NCBI GenBank assembly: GCA_937899415.1
Contig: CALBPI010000061.1
Span: forward strand, 1-64,000
Origin: an uncultured Gammaproteobacteria bacterium
Lineage (GTDB): Bacteria > Pseudomonadota > Gammaproteobacteria > Steroidobacterales > Woeseiaceae
Length of the DNA: 64,000 nt
Direction of reading: 5' to 3'
Each line of letters begins with the position of its first letter. The stretch's first letter is position 1. A program made the position numbers and the translations under genes. The notes beneath the pieces are model-generated. The model saw nothing but the letters and a program-made list of their open reading frames with translations, did not search any database and had not been told where the DNA came from. This document shows, one piece after another, positions 1 through 8,767 of this stretch.

Positions 1-1084
1 GCTGCAGGGCGCGCATGACTTTGAGGCCACCGGCCGTCGAGCCCGCGCAACCGCCAATGAAGCTCGCAAAAATGAGCAGCGCGGGAATGGCGCCCGGCCA
101 CGCAGCGTAGTTGGCTGTTGTGAAACCCGTCGTGGTCGCGATCGATACAGACTGGAACAGGCTGTTGATGAAGACGGTCCCCGTGTCGTCGTAGGTGCGT
201 GTAATCGAGAGACCCACGAACACGGTGGCGGTCAGAACAAGCAGGATGAAGACGTAGGCCCGGAACTCGGGGTCTTCGACGTAGTGGCGAATCGAGTTGT
301 TGCGCCAGCCAAAGAAGTGCAGCGAGAAATTGATACCGGCCAGGAACATGAACACGACGGCCACGCCGTCGATGACCGGGTTATCGAAGTAGCCGATGCT
401 GAGATCGTGTGTTGAAAATCCACCGATGGCCACCGTCGAGAACGCGTGACAAATGGCATCGAACACGGTCATGCCCGCGAGCCAATAGGACACGGCGCAA
501 AGGGTCGTGAAGCCCAGGTACACGTACCAAAGCGCCTTGGCGGTTTCGGTGATGCGCGGTGTGAGCTTCGTGTCTTTGACGGGGCCGGGGGTCTCGGCGC
601 GGTAGAGCTGCATGCCACCGACACCCAGCATGGGGAGGATGGCGACGGCCAGCACGATGATGCCCATGCCACCCAGCCACTGCAGTTGCTGGCGGTAGAA
701 CAGGATGCCCTCGGGCAGGCCATCGAGGCCGCTGAGCACCGTGGCGCCTGTTGTGGTCAGTCCCGAGATCGACTCAAACACGGCTTCTGTCAGCGTCATG
801 CTCGGCGACGCCGACAACCACAACGGTGTCGCGCCCGCCATGCCCAGCACGAGCCAGAACGAGGCGACCACGAGAAACCCGTCGCGCAATCGCAGGTCGT
901 TTTTCGCGCGGCGTGCGGGCCAGAACAGAAAAAAGCCCAGCGCGATGATGAACAGAAACGAGTACACGAACACGCGCCAGGTGCCGTCGGCGTAGATCAG
1001 CGACACGGCCACGGGGGGCAGCATCGTGATGCTGAACATCATGAGCAGCAAGCCTAAGATGCGCTGGATGACTTGCCAGTTCAT
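1..1084 (-). CDS. trkH: Trk system potassium uptake protein TrkH (3' end cut by window edge)
   Basis: Membrane subunit of the Trk K+ transporter, which conducts K+ inward under control of TrkA. The visible 361 residues start at MNWQVIQRILGLLL and hold several hydrophobic segments plus all four selectivity-filter loops: SGLTTTGAT, STVAIGGFSTHD, ATTTGFTT and GGCAGSTAGGLK. Family members are about 480 residues, so only the last quarter lies outside the window. The ATG sits 15 bp after the trkA stop, so trkA and trkH form an operon in that order. The reading frame is intact up to the edge. Identification is firm; the start is supported by the typical N-terminus. Confidence 0.93.
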   Translation of the reverse strand, partial: MNWQVIQRILGLLLMMFSITMLPPVAVSLIYADGTWRVFVYSFLFIIALGFFLFWPARRAKNDLRLRDGFLVVASFWLVLGMAGATPLWLSASPSMTLTEAVFESISGLTTTGATVLSGLDGLPEGILFYRQQLQWLGGMGIIVLAVAILPMLGVGGMQLYRAETPGPVKDTKLTPRITETAKALWYVYLGFTTLCAVSYWLAGMTVFDAICHAFSTVAIGGFSTHDLSIGYFDNPVIDGVAVVFMFLAGINFSLHFFGWRNNSIRHYVEDPEFRAYVFILLVLTATVFVGLSITRTYDDTGTVFINSLFQSVSIATTTGFTTANYAAWPGAIPALLIFASFIGGCAGSTAGGLKVMRALQ

Positions 1085-1099
1085 GTCAGCGACGCGCGC

Positions 1100-2476
1100 C
1101 TAGAGGAAGGACACGCCCACCTGGAACAGCGACTCGACTTCATCCACCTTGCGCCGGTCGGTGAGGAAGATGATGACGTGGTCGTCGGCCTGAATCTGGG
1201 TGTCGTGGTGCGCGATGATGACCTGCTCGTCGCGCACGAGTGCGGCAATCGACGCGCCGCGCGGCAGCTTGAGGTTTTCGATGGTCTTGCCAACGACCTT
1301 GCTCGAGCCGCTGGCGCCATGCGCCACGGCCTCGATGGCCTCGGCCGCACCCCGTCGCAACGCGTGCACTTTGACGACGTCGCCGCGGCGCACGTGCGCG
1401 AGCAATGAGCCAATGGTGATCTGTTGCGGCGAAATCGCGATGTCGATGCTGCCCGACTCCATGAGCTCGGCGTACGACGGGCGGTTGATCAGCGCCATGA
1501 CTTTCTTGGCGCCGAGCCGGCGCGCGAGCATGGCTGACAGGATGTTGGCTTCCTCGGCGTTGGTCAGTGCGCAAAACACGTCAGCCGAATCGATGTTCTC
1601 CTCGAGCAGTAAGTCCTCGTTGGCCGCATCGCCGTTGAGCACAATGGCCTTCGAGAGCTGCTCTGAGATGTAGCGGGCGCGATCCGGATCGCGCGCGATG
1701 ATCTTGACGGAGTTGGTCTGCTCGAGCGTTTGTGCGAGCCGCAGGCCGATATTGCCGCCGCCCGCGATCACCACGCGTCGCACAGGATCCTCAAGCGCGC
1801 GCATCTCGCTCATGAACACACGGATGTCTTCACGCGCGGCGATGAAGAACACCTCGTCACCCTCGCGAATCACCGTGTCGCCCTTGGGCTCGATGGAGCG
1901 GCCCTCACGGTAGATGGCCGCGATGCGCGCCTCGGTGTTCGGGATGTGTTCCTTGATGTTTTTGAGCTGCTGGCCAACGAGCAGACCGTCGCGATCGGCG
2001 CGTGCGCCTACAAGCCGAACACGGTCATCGGCGAACTCGAGCACCTGCAACGCACCCGGATAGAGAATGAGTTGCTCGATGTATTCGCAGACGAGCTGCT
2101 CGGGGCTGATGCGCACATCAACAGGCATGCCCTCTTGCGCGAACAGCTTGTCGGCGTTCATGTACTCGGCGGCGCGGATACGCGCGATCTTGGTCGGCGT
2201 GCGGAACATCGAATAGGCAACCTGGCACGCGATCATGTTGGTCTCATCCGAGTCCGTGAGCGCGATGACGATATCGGCGTCGCGTGCGCCCGCGCGTTCG
2301 AGGACGTCCGGGAATGCGGCGTGCCCGACTACGGTGCGGATGTCGAGACGATCCTGCAGGTCGCGCAGGACCTCCGCGTTGATGTCGACCACGGTGACAT
2401 CGTTGGCTTCTTCGCGGGACAGCTGCGTGGCAGCGCTCGCCCCGACCTGGCCGGCCCCTAGAATCAGGATCTTCAT
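1100..2476 (-). CDS. trkA: Trk system K+ transporter NAD-binding regulatory subunit TrkA
   Basis: Cytoplasmic gating ring protein of the Trk system; binds NAD(H)/nucleotides and controls TrkH. The 458-residue product has the duplicated RCK layout of the family: an N-terminal Rossmann motif GAGQVG, a TrkA_C domain around residues 140-220, a second Rossmann motif GGGNIGLRLAQ near 240, and a second TrkA_C domain at the end. I chose the ATG at 2476 (MKILILGAGQVG) because it gives the standard N-terminus; an in-frame upstream extension to 2527 reads into the gap and adds no conserved sequence. Followed 15 bp later by trkH and preceded by uvrD on the same strand. Confidence 0.95.
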   Translation of the reverse strand: MKILILGAGQVGASAATQLSREEANDVTVVDINAEVLRDLQDRLDIRTVVGHAAFPDVLERAGARDADIVIALTDSDETNMIACQVAYSMFRTPTKIARIRAAEYMNADKLFAQEGMPVDVRISPEQLVCEYIEQLILYPGALQVLEFADDRVRLVGARADRDGLLVGQQLKNIKEHIPNTEARIAAIYREGRSIEPKGDTVIREGDEVFFIAAREDIRVFMSEMRALEDPVRRVVIAGGGNIGLRLAQTLEQTNSVKIIARDPDRARYISEQLSKAIVLNGDAANEDLLLEENIDSADVFCALTNAEEANILSAMLARRLGAKKVMALINRPSYAELMESGSIDIAISPQQITIGSLLAHVRRGDVVKVHALRRGAAEAIEAVAHGASGSSKVVGKTIENLKLPRGASIAALVRDEQVIIAHHDTQIQADDHVIIFLTDRRKVDEVESLFQVGVSFL

Positions 2477-2487
2477 TGCCGCGAATT

Positions 2488-4662
2488 CTACATCAGTTCG
2501 AGATTCGCATAGCTCAGGACGAGCCACTTGGTGCCCGCGCCCTCAAAGTTGACCTGAACCCTGGCATGCGCGCCGGAGCCCTCGCAGTTGAGGATGACGC
2601 CGTCACCAAAGCGCGCGTGCCGCACGGGCTGGCCCAGCTGCACGGTGGGCGCATCGGGGTCGTGCAAGGCTGTGTGACCACCGCCTCGCACGGGCCGCGA
2701 GGCCATGGGGCGTGACACCTGGGCACGAGGCCGAATCTCCTCGAGCAGACTCTTGGGGATTTCGTTGATAAACCGGGACGGCACGCCGTAGTTGTCCATG
2801 CCGTGCAGTCGCCGCTGCTCGGCGTAGGTCAGGTAGAGCTCGCGCATGGCGCGTGTGCAGCCGACATAACACAGCCGCCGCTCTTCCTCGAGCCCCGCCG
2901 GGTCCGTGATCGAGCGCTGGTGCGGGAACAGGCCGTCCTCCATGCCGCAGAGAAACACGAGCGGAAACTCAAGGCCCTTGGCCGAATGCAGTGTCATGAG
3001 CTGCACACAGTCTTCCCAGGCGTCCGCCTGGCCTTCGCCGGCTTCCAGTGCGGCGTGGGCCAGGAATGCGTCGAGTTCGTTCATCTCCTCGTCGCCGACG
3101 TCGGGGTCGAAGCCGCGCGCGGCCGAGACGAGTTCCTGCATGTTCTCGATGCGCGTGGCGGACTTCTCCTCGCCCTCTTTGCGGTAATGGCCGATGAGGC
3201 CACTGGCGTGCACGACGTGGTCCACCCTCTCGTGCAAATCAAGCGTGTCCGTTTCGGCCGCCATGCCTTCGACGAGGTTCAGGAAGCCCATGATGGCGTT
3301 GGCCGCACGCGCGGCCATCTGGTCGGCGACCACGGCGCCCGCAGCGCGCCATAGCGAGCAGGCGTTGGCGCGCGCGTAGGCACGAATGGCCTCGACGGAG
3401 CGCGCGCCAATGCCGCGTGCGGGCAGGTTGACCACACGCTCGAACGCGGCGTCATCGGCGCGGTTGCTGATAAGCCGCAGGTAGGCGAGCACGTCTTTGA
3501 TCTCGGCGCGTTCGAAGAACCGAAGGCCTCCGTAAACGCGGTAAGGCACGCGTGCGTTAAGCAGCGCTTCTTCAAGCGCGCGCGACTGCGCGTTGGAGCG
3601 ATACAGGACGGCGGTTTCGTCGCGGCGGTTGCCCTGGTTGACCCAGTCCTTGATGCGGTTGACGACGAAGTCGGCTTCATCGCGTTCGTTGTAGGCGGCG
3701 TAGAGTCGAACGGGTGCACCCTCGCCATCCTCGGTCCAGAGGTTTTTGCCCATGCGACCGCCGTTGTTGTCGATGATCGCGTTGGCGGCGTTCAGAATGT
3801 TGCCCGTTGAGCGGTAGTTCTGTTCGAGCTTGACGACGAGCGTGTCCGGGAAGTCGATCGTGTACTTGCCGATGTGCTCGACCTTGGCGCCCCGCCAGCG
3901 GTAGATCGACTGGTCGTCATCGCCCACGGCAAACGGGATCGCGCCACCTTCGGTGAGCAGTTTGAGCCAGGCGTACTGGATGGCGTTCGTGTCCTGGAAC
4001 TCGTCGACAAGCAGGTGTCGGAAGCGACGCTGGTAATGACCCAGCAGGTCCGGGTTCGCGCGCCAGGTTTCCAGCGAGCGCAACAGGATCTCGGCGAAAT
4101 CGACGAGGCCCGCGCGCTCGCAGACCTCCTGGTAGTCGGCATAGAACGCGATGAGTTGACGCTTGCTCGGGTCGCCACCGTCATCGATGTGCTGCGGCCG
4201 CAGCCCTTCGTCCTTGTTCGAATTGATAAAGCTCTTGACCTCGCGCGGCGACCACTCGCTGTCGCCTTTGCCCGAGTCCTTGATCATCCGCTTGATGAGC
4301 CGGTCCTGGTCGGCCGAGTCGATGATCTGAAAGTTCTGCGGCAAGTTTGCTTCGTGCCAGTGTCGGCGCAACAGACGATGCGCGAGGCCGTGGAACGTGC
4401 CGATCCAGAGGTGCTGCGTGGGCATGCCCAGCAGCTGCTCAATACGGCTGCGCATCTCGCTGGCGGCCTTGTTGGTGAAGGTCACGGCCAGCAGGCTCTG
4501 CGGTGAGACGTGTTCGACCTGCATGAGCCAGGCGGCCCGGTGCACGAGCACGCGCGTCTTGCCGCTGCCGGCGCCGGCGATAACAAGCGCAGGTCCGGGT
4601 GGTGCGGTAACGGCAGTACGTTGGGCCTCGTTGAGGCCCTCAAGAAGGGGGCTTACGTCCAT
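2488..4662 (-). CDS. uvrD: DNA helicase II (UvrD)
   Basis: ATP-dependent 3'-5' superfamily 1 DNA helicase acting in nucleotide excision repair, mismatch repair and removal of RecA filaments. At 724 residues it matches the usual UvrD length (about 720). Visible motifs are Walker A AGAGSGKTRVLVHR near residue 30, VDEFQDT (motif II), DDQSIYRWRGA (motif III), LEQNYRS (motif IV), LMTLHSAKGLEFPLVF (motif V) and YVGCTRA (motif VI). The start MDVSPLLEGLNEAQRTAV copies the family N-terminus; the frame is open further upstream, but that sequence runs through a terminator and is not part of the protein. The C-terminal Tudor-like region (FGDGVILNCEGSG...) is present. The stop lies 11 bp before the trkA start codon, so read-through to trkA-trkH is possible. 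Confidence 0.95.
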   Translation of the reverse strand: MDVSPLLEGLNEAQRTAVTAPPGPALVIAGAGSGKTRVLVHRAAWLMQVEHVSPQSLLAVTFTNKAASEMRSRIEQLLGMPTQHLWIGTFHGLAHRLLRRHWHEANLPQNFQIIDSADQDRLIKRMIKDSGKGDSEWSPREVKSFINSNKDEGLRPQHIDDGGDPSKRQLIAFYADYQEVCERAGLVDFAEILLRSLETWRANPDLLGHYQRRFRHLLVDEFQDTNAIQYAWLKLLTEGGAIPFAVGDDDQSIYRWRGAKVEHIGKYTIDFPDTLVVKLEQNYRSTGNILNAANAIIDNNGGRMGKNLWTEDGEGAPVRLYAAYNERDEADFVVNRIKDWVNQGNRRDETAVLYRSNAQSRALEEALLNARVPYRVYGGLRFFERAEIKDVLAYLRLISNRADDAAFERVVNLPARGIGARSVEAIRAYARANACSLWRAAGAVVADQMAARAANAIMGFLNLVEGMAAETDTLDLHERVDHVVHASGLIGHYRKEGEEKSATRIENMQELVSAARGFDPDVGDEEMNELDAFLAHAALEAGEGQADAWEDCVQLMTLHSAKGLEFPLVFLCGMEDGLFPHQRSITDPAGLEEERRLCYVGCTRAMRELYLTYAEQRRLHGMDNYGVPSRFINEIPKSLLEEIRPRAQVSRPMASRPVRGGGHTALHDPDAPTVQLGQPVRHARFGDGVILNCEGSGAHARVQVNFEGAGTKWLVLSYANLELM

Positions 4663-4753
4663 GGGTGCGGCTTGCTGGCGCGCGGTGCGGATCATGCGCG
4701 CGGTCGCCGCTAGTTTAACAGATGGTCTTCGTTTGCCCGGCAGCTCCGAGACC

Positions 4754-4779
4754 AAAAAAAAAGGCCCCCAGAGGGGGCC
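4754..4779 (-). terminator. Rho-independent terminator downstream of the receiver-like gene
   Basis: Read on the minus strand: a 7-bp stem GGCCCCC/GGGGGCC (4763-4769 with 4773-4779), a 3-nt loop, then nine T residues (the A-run at 4754-4762). It lies between the receiver-like gene at 4837-5241 and uvrD, so it should separate the two transcripts. Confidence 0.85.
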
Positions 4780-4836
4780 TACGGAATCAGCAGCTGACGA
4801 TCGTGGGAGAGAAGGCATCAGCAGCAATCCGATTTT

Positions 4837-5241
4837 TTAGTTCAACCATCCCTGGAGTTGGTCTGCGAGACGTTCCGCGTCCGTCGGAAACTCGATCGTC
4901 GGCAACCTGCGGCGCTGTTTCGCGGTGCGTCGCTCGACAATGAGAATGCGTCTCGCCAGTAATCGTTCCAGCCCGGCATCGATAAAGTCCGTTGCTCGCA
5001 TGCCTGGCATGTTTTCCCTGATGATGACCAGGTCGGGGTCGTGCCGTCCGCCGAGGCGGAGAGCAGCGCCGCCGTCCGTGGCAGCGACCGCCTGGTGCCC
5101 GAGGTTCGTAACGAACTGGGAGAGCATGCGACAGAGGCCTTCGTGCGGGGCCACGACCAAAACAGTTCCGTGTCTGCGGTCACGACGGTCTCCCGAAGGA
5201 GACCCACACCTCACATCCCGTGCGCTTGCCCAGTCCACCAT
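4837..5241 (-). CDS. Degenerate (pseudo-)receiver domain protein
   Basis: A 134-residue stand-alone protein with the alternating pattern of a CheY-type receiver: beta-1 TVLVV near residue 26, beta-3 PDLVIIRENMPGM near 69, and beta-4 RRILIVERR. The phosphorylation pocket is missing: the two acidic residues after beta-1 are Ala31-Pro32, and the phospho-acceptor Asp is Arg75 (the MPG that normally follows at +3 to +5 is intact). It should therefore not be phosphorylated in the usual way. The ATG at 5241 is preceded by AGGA with a 6-nt spacer; an earlier in-frame start exists at 5277 but has no good ribosome site. The gene follows a NarL-type kinase/regulator pair after 173 bp that contains palindromes, and ends at a clear terminator. 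Function unknown; an adaptor or protein-interaction role is an inference. Confidence 0.7.
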   Translation of the reverse strand: MVDWASARDVRCGSPSGDRRDRRHGTVLVVAPHEGLCRMLSQFVTNLGHQAVAATDGGAALRLGGRHDPDLVIIRENMPGMRATDFIDAGLERLLARRILIVERRTAKQRRRLPTIEFPTDAERLADQLQGWLN

Positions 5242-5275
5242 GATTCGTCCTGAAAATCGGGGCCCATCCGTAGGC

Positions 5276-5309
5276 ATTCGAATCCCGGGATTCGAATATT
5301 AGGTACCTA
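5276..5309. promoter_or_regulatory. Perfect 22-bp palindrome plus adjacent 10-bp palindrome, upstream of the pseudo-receiver gene
   Basis: Positions 5276-5297 read ATTCGAATCCC followed directly by its exact reverse complement, with no spacer. Two bases further, 5300-5309 is a second perfect palindrome, TAGGTACCTA. Both lie in the 173-bp gap between the response regulator stop and the pseudo-receiver start, 35-70 bp upstream of the latter. The position fits an operator for a dimeric regulator; no T-run follows, so a terminator is less likely. The binding protein is unknown. Confidence 0.55.
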
Positions 5310-5414
5310 TTCAAGGGCTTGGCATCGGGAAAAACCGGATTCGGACTCAGGGAAAACCCTGATTTTTCGGTCAAATCCTAGTCAATCTGGCCCAAATATC
5401 CCGTTTTGGTCGAC

Positions 5415-6056
5415 TTATTCGACCGAGGTCAGGCCATTGCGGATCGCGTACTTGGTGAGCTCGGCAACGCTGTAGAGGTCCAGCTTGCGACTGATTTGGC
5501 GCCGGTGGGTCTCCACCGTCTTCTCGCTCACGAACAGCGCCTTGGCGATTTGACGCGTCTTCATGCCTTCCGCGAGCAGCGTCAGTACCTCTTTCTCGCG
5601 GTCGGAGAGTGCCGGGCGGTCGTCGTCGTCGTCCATGATGTCGCTGGCAACAGCGATCTCGGCGATGCCGTCTCCGAGGTAGGTGCGGCCCTGCAATACG
5701 GCGTCGATGGCGGCAGAGATTTCCTCGAAGGCCGATTCTTTTCGGATGTAACCCTTCGCGCCCGCCTGCAGCATGCCCGCAATAAATGAGCGCTCCGCGT
5801 GCATGGTGACGGCCACGATTCGGATGTCGGGGTTTGCGGCCAGGATCTCGCGGGTTGCATCGATGCCGTTGATGCCCGGCATCGCCACATCGATGAGCAT
5901 GATGTCAGGTGCAAGATCAGCTGCGAGCTCAACCGCCTCACGACCCGTGGCACCGTGGCCAATGACGTCGATGCTGCCATCAAGGCTCTTGAGCATCGAC
6001 TCGAGGCCGTCGCGCACGAGCTGGTGGTCGTCAACGATAACGATCCTTGTTGTCAT
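5415..6056 (-). CDS. NarL/FixJ-family two-component response regulator
   Basis: A 213-residue transcription factor. An N-terminal receiver domain carries the acidic pair in VIVDDHQLVRDG, the phospho-acceptor Asp56 in LIDVAMPG and a conserved Lys in GYIRKES. The C-terminal LuxR-type helix-turn-helix covers about residues 148-205 (LSDREKEVLTLLAEG..., VSEKTVETHRRQI). Start ATG at 6056 lies 15 bp after the stop of the histidine kinase gene, so the two form a cognate pair. Targets cannot be read from the sequence; the position behind surf1 and a SCO-like gene suggests a respiratory or redox regulon, which is an inference. Confidence 0.92.
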   Translation of the reverse strand: MTTRIVIVDDHQLVRDGLESMLKSLDGSIDVIGHGATGREAVELAADLAPDIMLIDVAMPGINGIDATREILAANPDIRIVAVTMHAERSFIAGMLQAGAKGYIRKESAFEEISAAIDAVLQGRTYLGDGIAEIAVASDIMDDDDDRPALSDREKEVLTLLAEGMKTRQIAKALFVSEKTVETHRRQISRKLDLYSVAELTKYAIRNGLTSVE

Positions 6057-6071
6057 CGGGTCAAAATACCA

Positions 6072-8177
6072 TCAACCGTCTGCAGATGACGACCAGAACA
6101 CGATGGCGCGTGTGCCACCCCCCAGTCGCCGTTCAAACTTAATGTCGTAGCCGATGGGGCGTAGCCGCTCGCTTGCCGACAACAGGCCCAGGCCGGAAGG
6201 TTCGTCGGCAGCGGTTTCTCGCAGCCACCAGGCGTCACTGCGACCGTTGTCGCTGACCACGACGGCGTCGAGCGCGGCTTGCTCCCAATAGACGTCAATC
6301 CAGATCTGGCTGCCACCCGAGTGCTCGATACTGTTGTTCACGAGTTCCTGCACAACGAGGTAGATGCCGACCCGCACAGGCTCCTCGAGTGCACTGCCGT
6401 CACCATGTTCGCGCAGGGCCAATCGGAAGCGCCCTTCGGTTCTCTGGTCGTCAACGAGTTTCTCGAGTCCGGGGATCAGGCCCAATTCGTAAACGACCGA
6501 CGGGCTCAGGTCGTGAATGATGCCGCGCGATGCCGCCAGCGACTCGTCCACGATGTCGGTGATGGCCATGACGGGACCGGTGTCGCCTGCACGATGGCGC
6601 AGCTCGCCAAGTTTCATGCGTGCAACCGCGAGGCGTTGGATCAGACCGTCATGCAGTTCCACGGCGGTTTCGCGACGCACGCGTTCTTCGGCTTGGGCCG
6701 TGCGTGCTGCAAGCTCGCGCAGTCGACGCTGGTAGTTTCGAATGGAGCTCAGTGCGCGCTCGCGTGTGAGGTCGCTGACGTAGAACTCGGCGATCATGGT
6801 GAGCAATGGCGCGACCTCAAGGCGGCGGAAAGGCGAGTCGAACCGACTACCCAGGAAGGCGAAGCCGACAACGCGGCCGCCGAACGCGACCGGTTGCAGC
6901 AACGCCGCCTGCATTTCCCGTGCCCCAAATTGATGAAAGGCCTCGACCACCGCGTCGCCATTGGTGGCTGAGGTGCTGAGTTGTACGATGCGACCGAGTA
7001 GTACGGGTCCGAGGATGTCGCGCAACGGGCGGAGCGCGGTTTCGTGGTGTGCTGCCTCCCCCTCAGGGCTGGGCCAGCTATAGGCGACGCCGACACTGCG
7101 GCGGTCGTTGTCGAGCCAGTAGAGCGTGGCCTGGCTTGCGTAGCTGAACTCGGCGACGACGGACAGGGCCCGTGTGAATTCATCGCCTATCGCCAGGGTT
7201 TCATCGGCCCCGCGTTCGGTGCGACCGAGCATGATGTGCGAGACGGCCTCTTGCGCACGGCGCTGGTCGTTGGCGCGCCGCACGCTGCCGATGAGTGCCT
7301 GGCAGGCCAGAAGGACGAGCAGCACGCCCAGTGCGCTGATCTGCCAGTTCAGCCGCTCGTCGACAGTGGGCGAATGGTTCAGGAAGTAAGTGGCCGTGCC
7401 CGTCAGCGCTACGAGTGCGACGACCCATGCCGCGCCTATCGTGTGTGTGCGCATGGCCATGAGGATGCCCAGCGACAATGCGATCCAGGGCCACGCTGCC
7501 GTGAAGGGACCCAGAGTTTCCCAGACAGGCTCGGGGAAATGGCCCAGTGCGAATACGCCTGCGGCCGAGAAGATGATGATGCACACCACCATGTCCAAGA
7601 CACGGCGCAGGGATGCGGGTCGTGGCGCGTGCGTATGCCGACCCAGCACGACAATGGGAGGCCCCGCGGTGATCAGACCGAGAAACAGCGCCAGACTGGT
7701 GATTGCCGCTTCGGAAATGGGTGTGGCGCTGTCGATCATCAGCAAGCGCAGCAGTCCCACGGCGGCTGCACCCGCTAGTGCCAGAGATACGGTCGTGGCC
7801 ACGAGCTCAAATGGCGGGACTTCCGCTTCCTGTTTGCGGGCCAGCAGCCAGGGCGTGAGCCCAACAAGTACGGCGACCGCGATCACCCCGCCGGTGCTCA
7901 AAAGAAAAGAGATGACGGACGCGACGCCCACCACAACGGCAATGAACGCCCCACGCAGCACGAGCGAGATGCCAATGAGTGACAACCATTGCGGGCGCCG
8001 CGTGACGAGCAGAACCGCCTCGAGGACACCCGCGCTCAGCGTGACGGGCGCTGTGTTAACCCTGGGATCCCAGAGCAGCCACTCGAAGGCGAGCCCAATG
8101 CTGAATGCGAAGGCGAACAACACCAGCGCGAGTGGGCGACGGGTCCGGATCGCTTCAATGAGTGCGGCCTGATCCAT
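6072..8177 (-). CDS. Membrane sensor histidine kinase, HisKA_3 class with GAF domain
   Basis: A 701-residue kinase of the NarX/DegS type. The first 300 residues are strongly hydrophobic with about eight predicted membrane segments, resembling an integral-membrane sensor module. A GAF-like domain follows (about 325-475), then a dimerisation/phosphoacceptor segment ELHDGLIQRL with His509, and a C-terminal HATPase with an N-box QELVNNSIEH near 612, a VSDNGR loop and a GLGLLSASERL G-box. The ATG at 8177 begins 11 bp after the stop of the SCO-like gene, and the response regulator follows after 15 bp, so surf1, SCO-like, kinase and regulator look like one transcript. The ligand sensed is unknown. 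Confidence 0.88.
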   Translation of the reverse strand: MDQAALIEAIRTRRPLALVLFAFAFSIGLAFEWLLWDPRVNTAPVTLSAGVLEAVLLVTRRPQWLSLIGISLVLRGAFIAVVVGVASVISFLLSTGGVIAVAVLVGLTPWLLARKQEAEVPPFELVATTVSLALAGAAAVGLLRLLMIDSATPISEAAITSLALFLGLITAGPPIVVLGRHTHAPRPASLRRVLDMVVCIIIFSAAGVFALGHFPEPVWETLGPFTAAWPWIALSLGILMAMRTHTIGAAWVVALVALTGTATYFLNHSPTVDERLNWQISALGVLLVLLACQALIGSVRRANDQRRAQEAVSHIMLGRTERGADETLAIGDEFTRALSVVAEFSYASQATLYWLDNDRRSVGVAYSWPSPEGEAAHHETALRPLRDILGPVLLGRIVQLSTSATNGDAVVEAFHQFGAREMQAALLQPVAFGGRVVGFAFLGSRFDSPFRRLEVAPLLTMIAEFYVSDLTRERALSSIRNYQRRLRELAARTAQAEERVRRETAVELHDGLIQRLAVARMKLGELRHRAGDTGPVMAITDIVDESLAASRGIIHDLSPSVVYELGLIPGLEKLVDDQRTEGRFRLALREHGDGSALEEPVRVGIYLVVQELVNNSIEHSGGSQIWIDVYWEQAALDAVVVSDNGRSDAWWLRETAADEPSGLGLLSASERLRPIGYDIKFERRLGGGTRAIVFWSSSADG

Positions 8178-8188
8178 CGCGGTTACGG

Positions 8189-8767
8189 TCAGCCGATACG
8201 CGAAAGCTTAAGCAGCTTTTTGAGGTCGCCGAGCAGGCGCTTGCGTTCCGGCGCCATGGGGTAGCTCAGGATGACATTGCCGATCGGGTCCATGATGTAG
8301 ATTTGTCCTGCGGGCAGTGTCGCGAGCGCCGTCGTCATGGCGGTAGCCGACGGTTTGTCGGGACCGGGCTGTAGCACGACGAGGCCTGGGTGCGCGGCAG
8401 CGGTGCCTGCGCTTAAGTCGACCCCGGCAGGCAGCAGCAGCGCCCGTTCGATGCGGTCAATTTCCCGCCCTGTGGCGAGTCGTATCTGGCGTACGTCGAT
8501 GAGCGCTCGTTCGCAGTTGTCATCGCAATCGCCCCCGGGCTTGACGATGAGCGTCCAGCGCTCGCGTAAGCCCGAGTCGAAGTGCAGCTTGGCTTCGACG
8601 GACACGGGTGGCTCGAGGAAGCTGCCGTAGTTGACGCCGTCACCGTTGCCCGAACCGCCTGTGAAGTACATGGCGATGGCGACGGCCAGCGGGCCGAAAA
8701 AGACGAGCGCGAGCAGGATCAGTTGCAGGCGGCCACGGCGCCGGTTGGCTTCAGTGGCGGTGTTCAT
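8189..8767 (-). CDS. SCO/thioredoxin-like cytochrome oxidase assembly membrane protein
   Basis: A 192-residue protein with an N-terminal membrane anchor (LQLILLALVFFGPLAVAIAMYF, written here only as the region of residues 14-35) and a periplasmic domain that contains the CX3C motif CDDNC, as in SCO copper chaperones. The C-terminal strand pattern QIYIMDPIGNVILSYP resembles the end of a thioredoxin-like fold. Small proteins of this kind are common between surf1 and cox15 in gammaproteobacterial cox loci. The ATG at 8767 overlaps the surf1 stop (ATGA), which indicates translational coupling. A role in delivering copper or reducing cysteines in the oxidase is a family inference; the canonical metal-binding His of SCO1 is not obvious. 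Confidence 0.7.
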   Translation of the reverse strand: MNTATEANRRRGRLQLILLALVFFGPLAVAIAMYFTGGSGNGDGVNYGSFLEPPVSVEAKLHFDSGLRERWTLIVKPGGDCDDNCERALIDVRQIRLATGREIDRIERALLLPAGVDLSAGTAAAHPGLVVLQPGPDKPSATAMTTALATLPAGQIYIMDPIGNVILSYPMAPERKRLLGDLKKLLKLSRIG

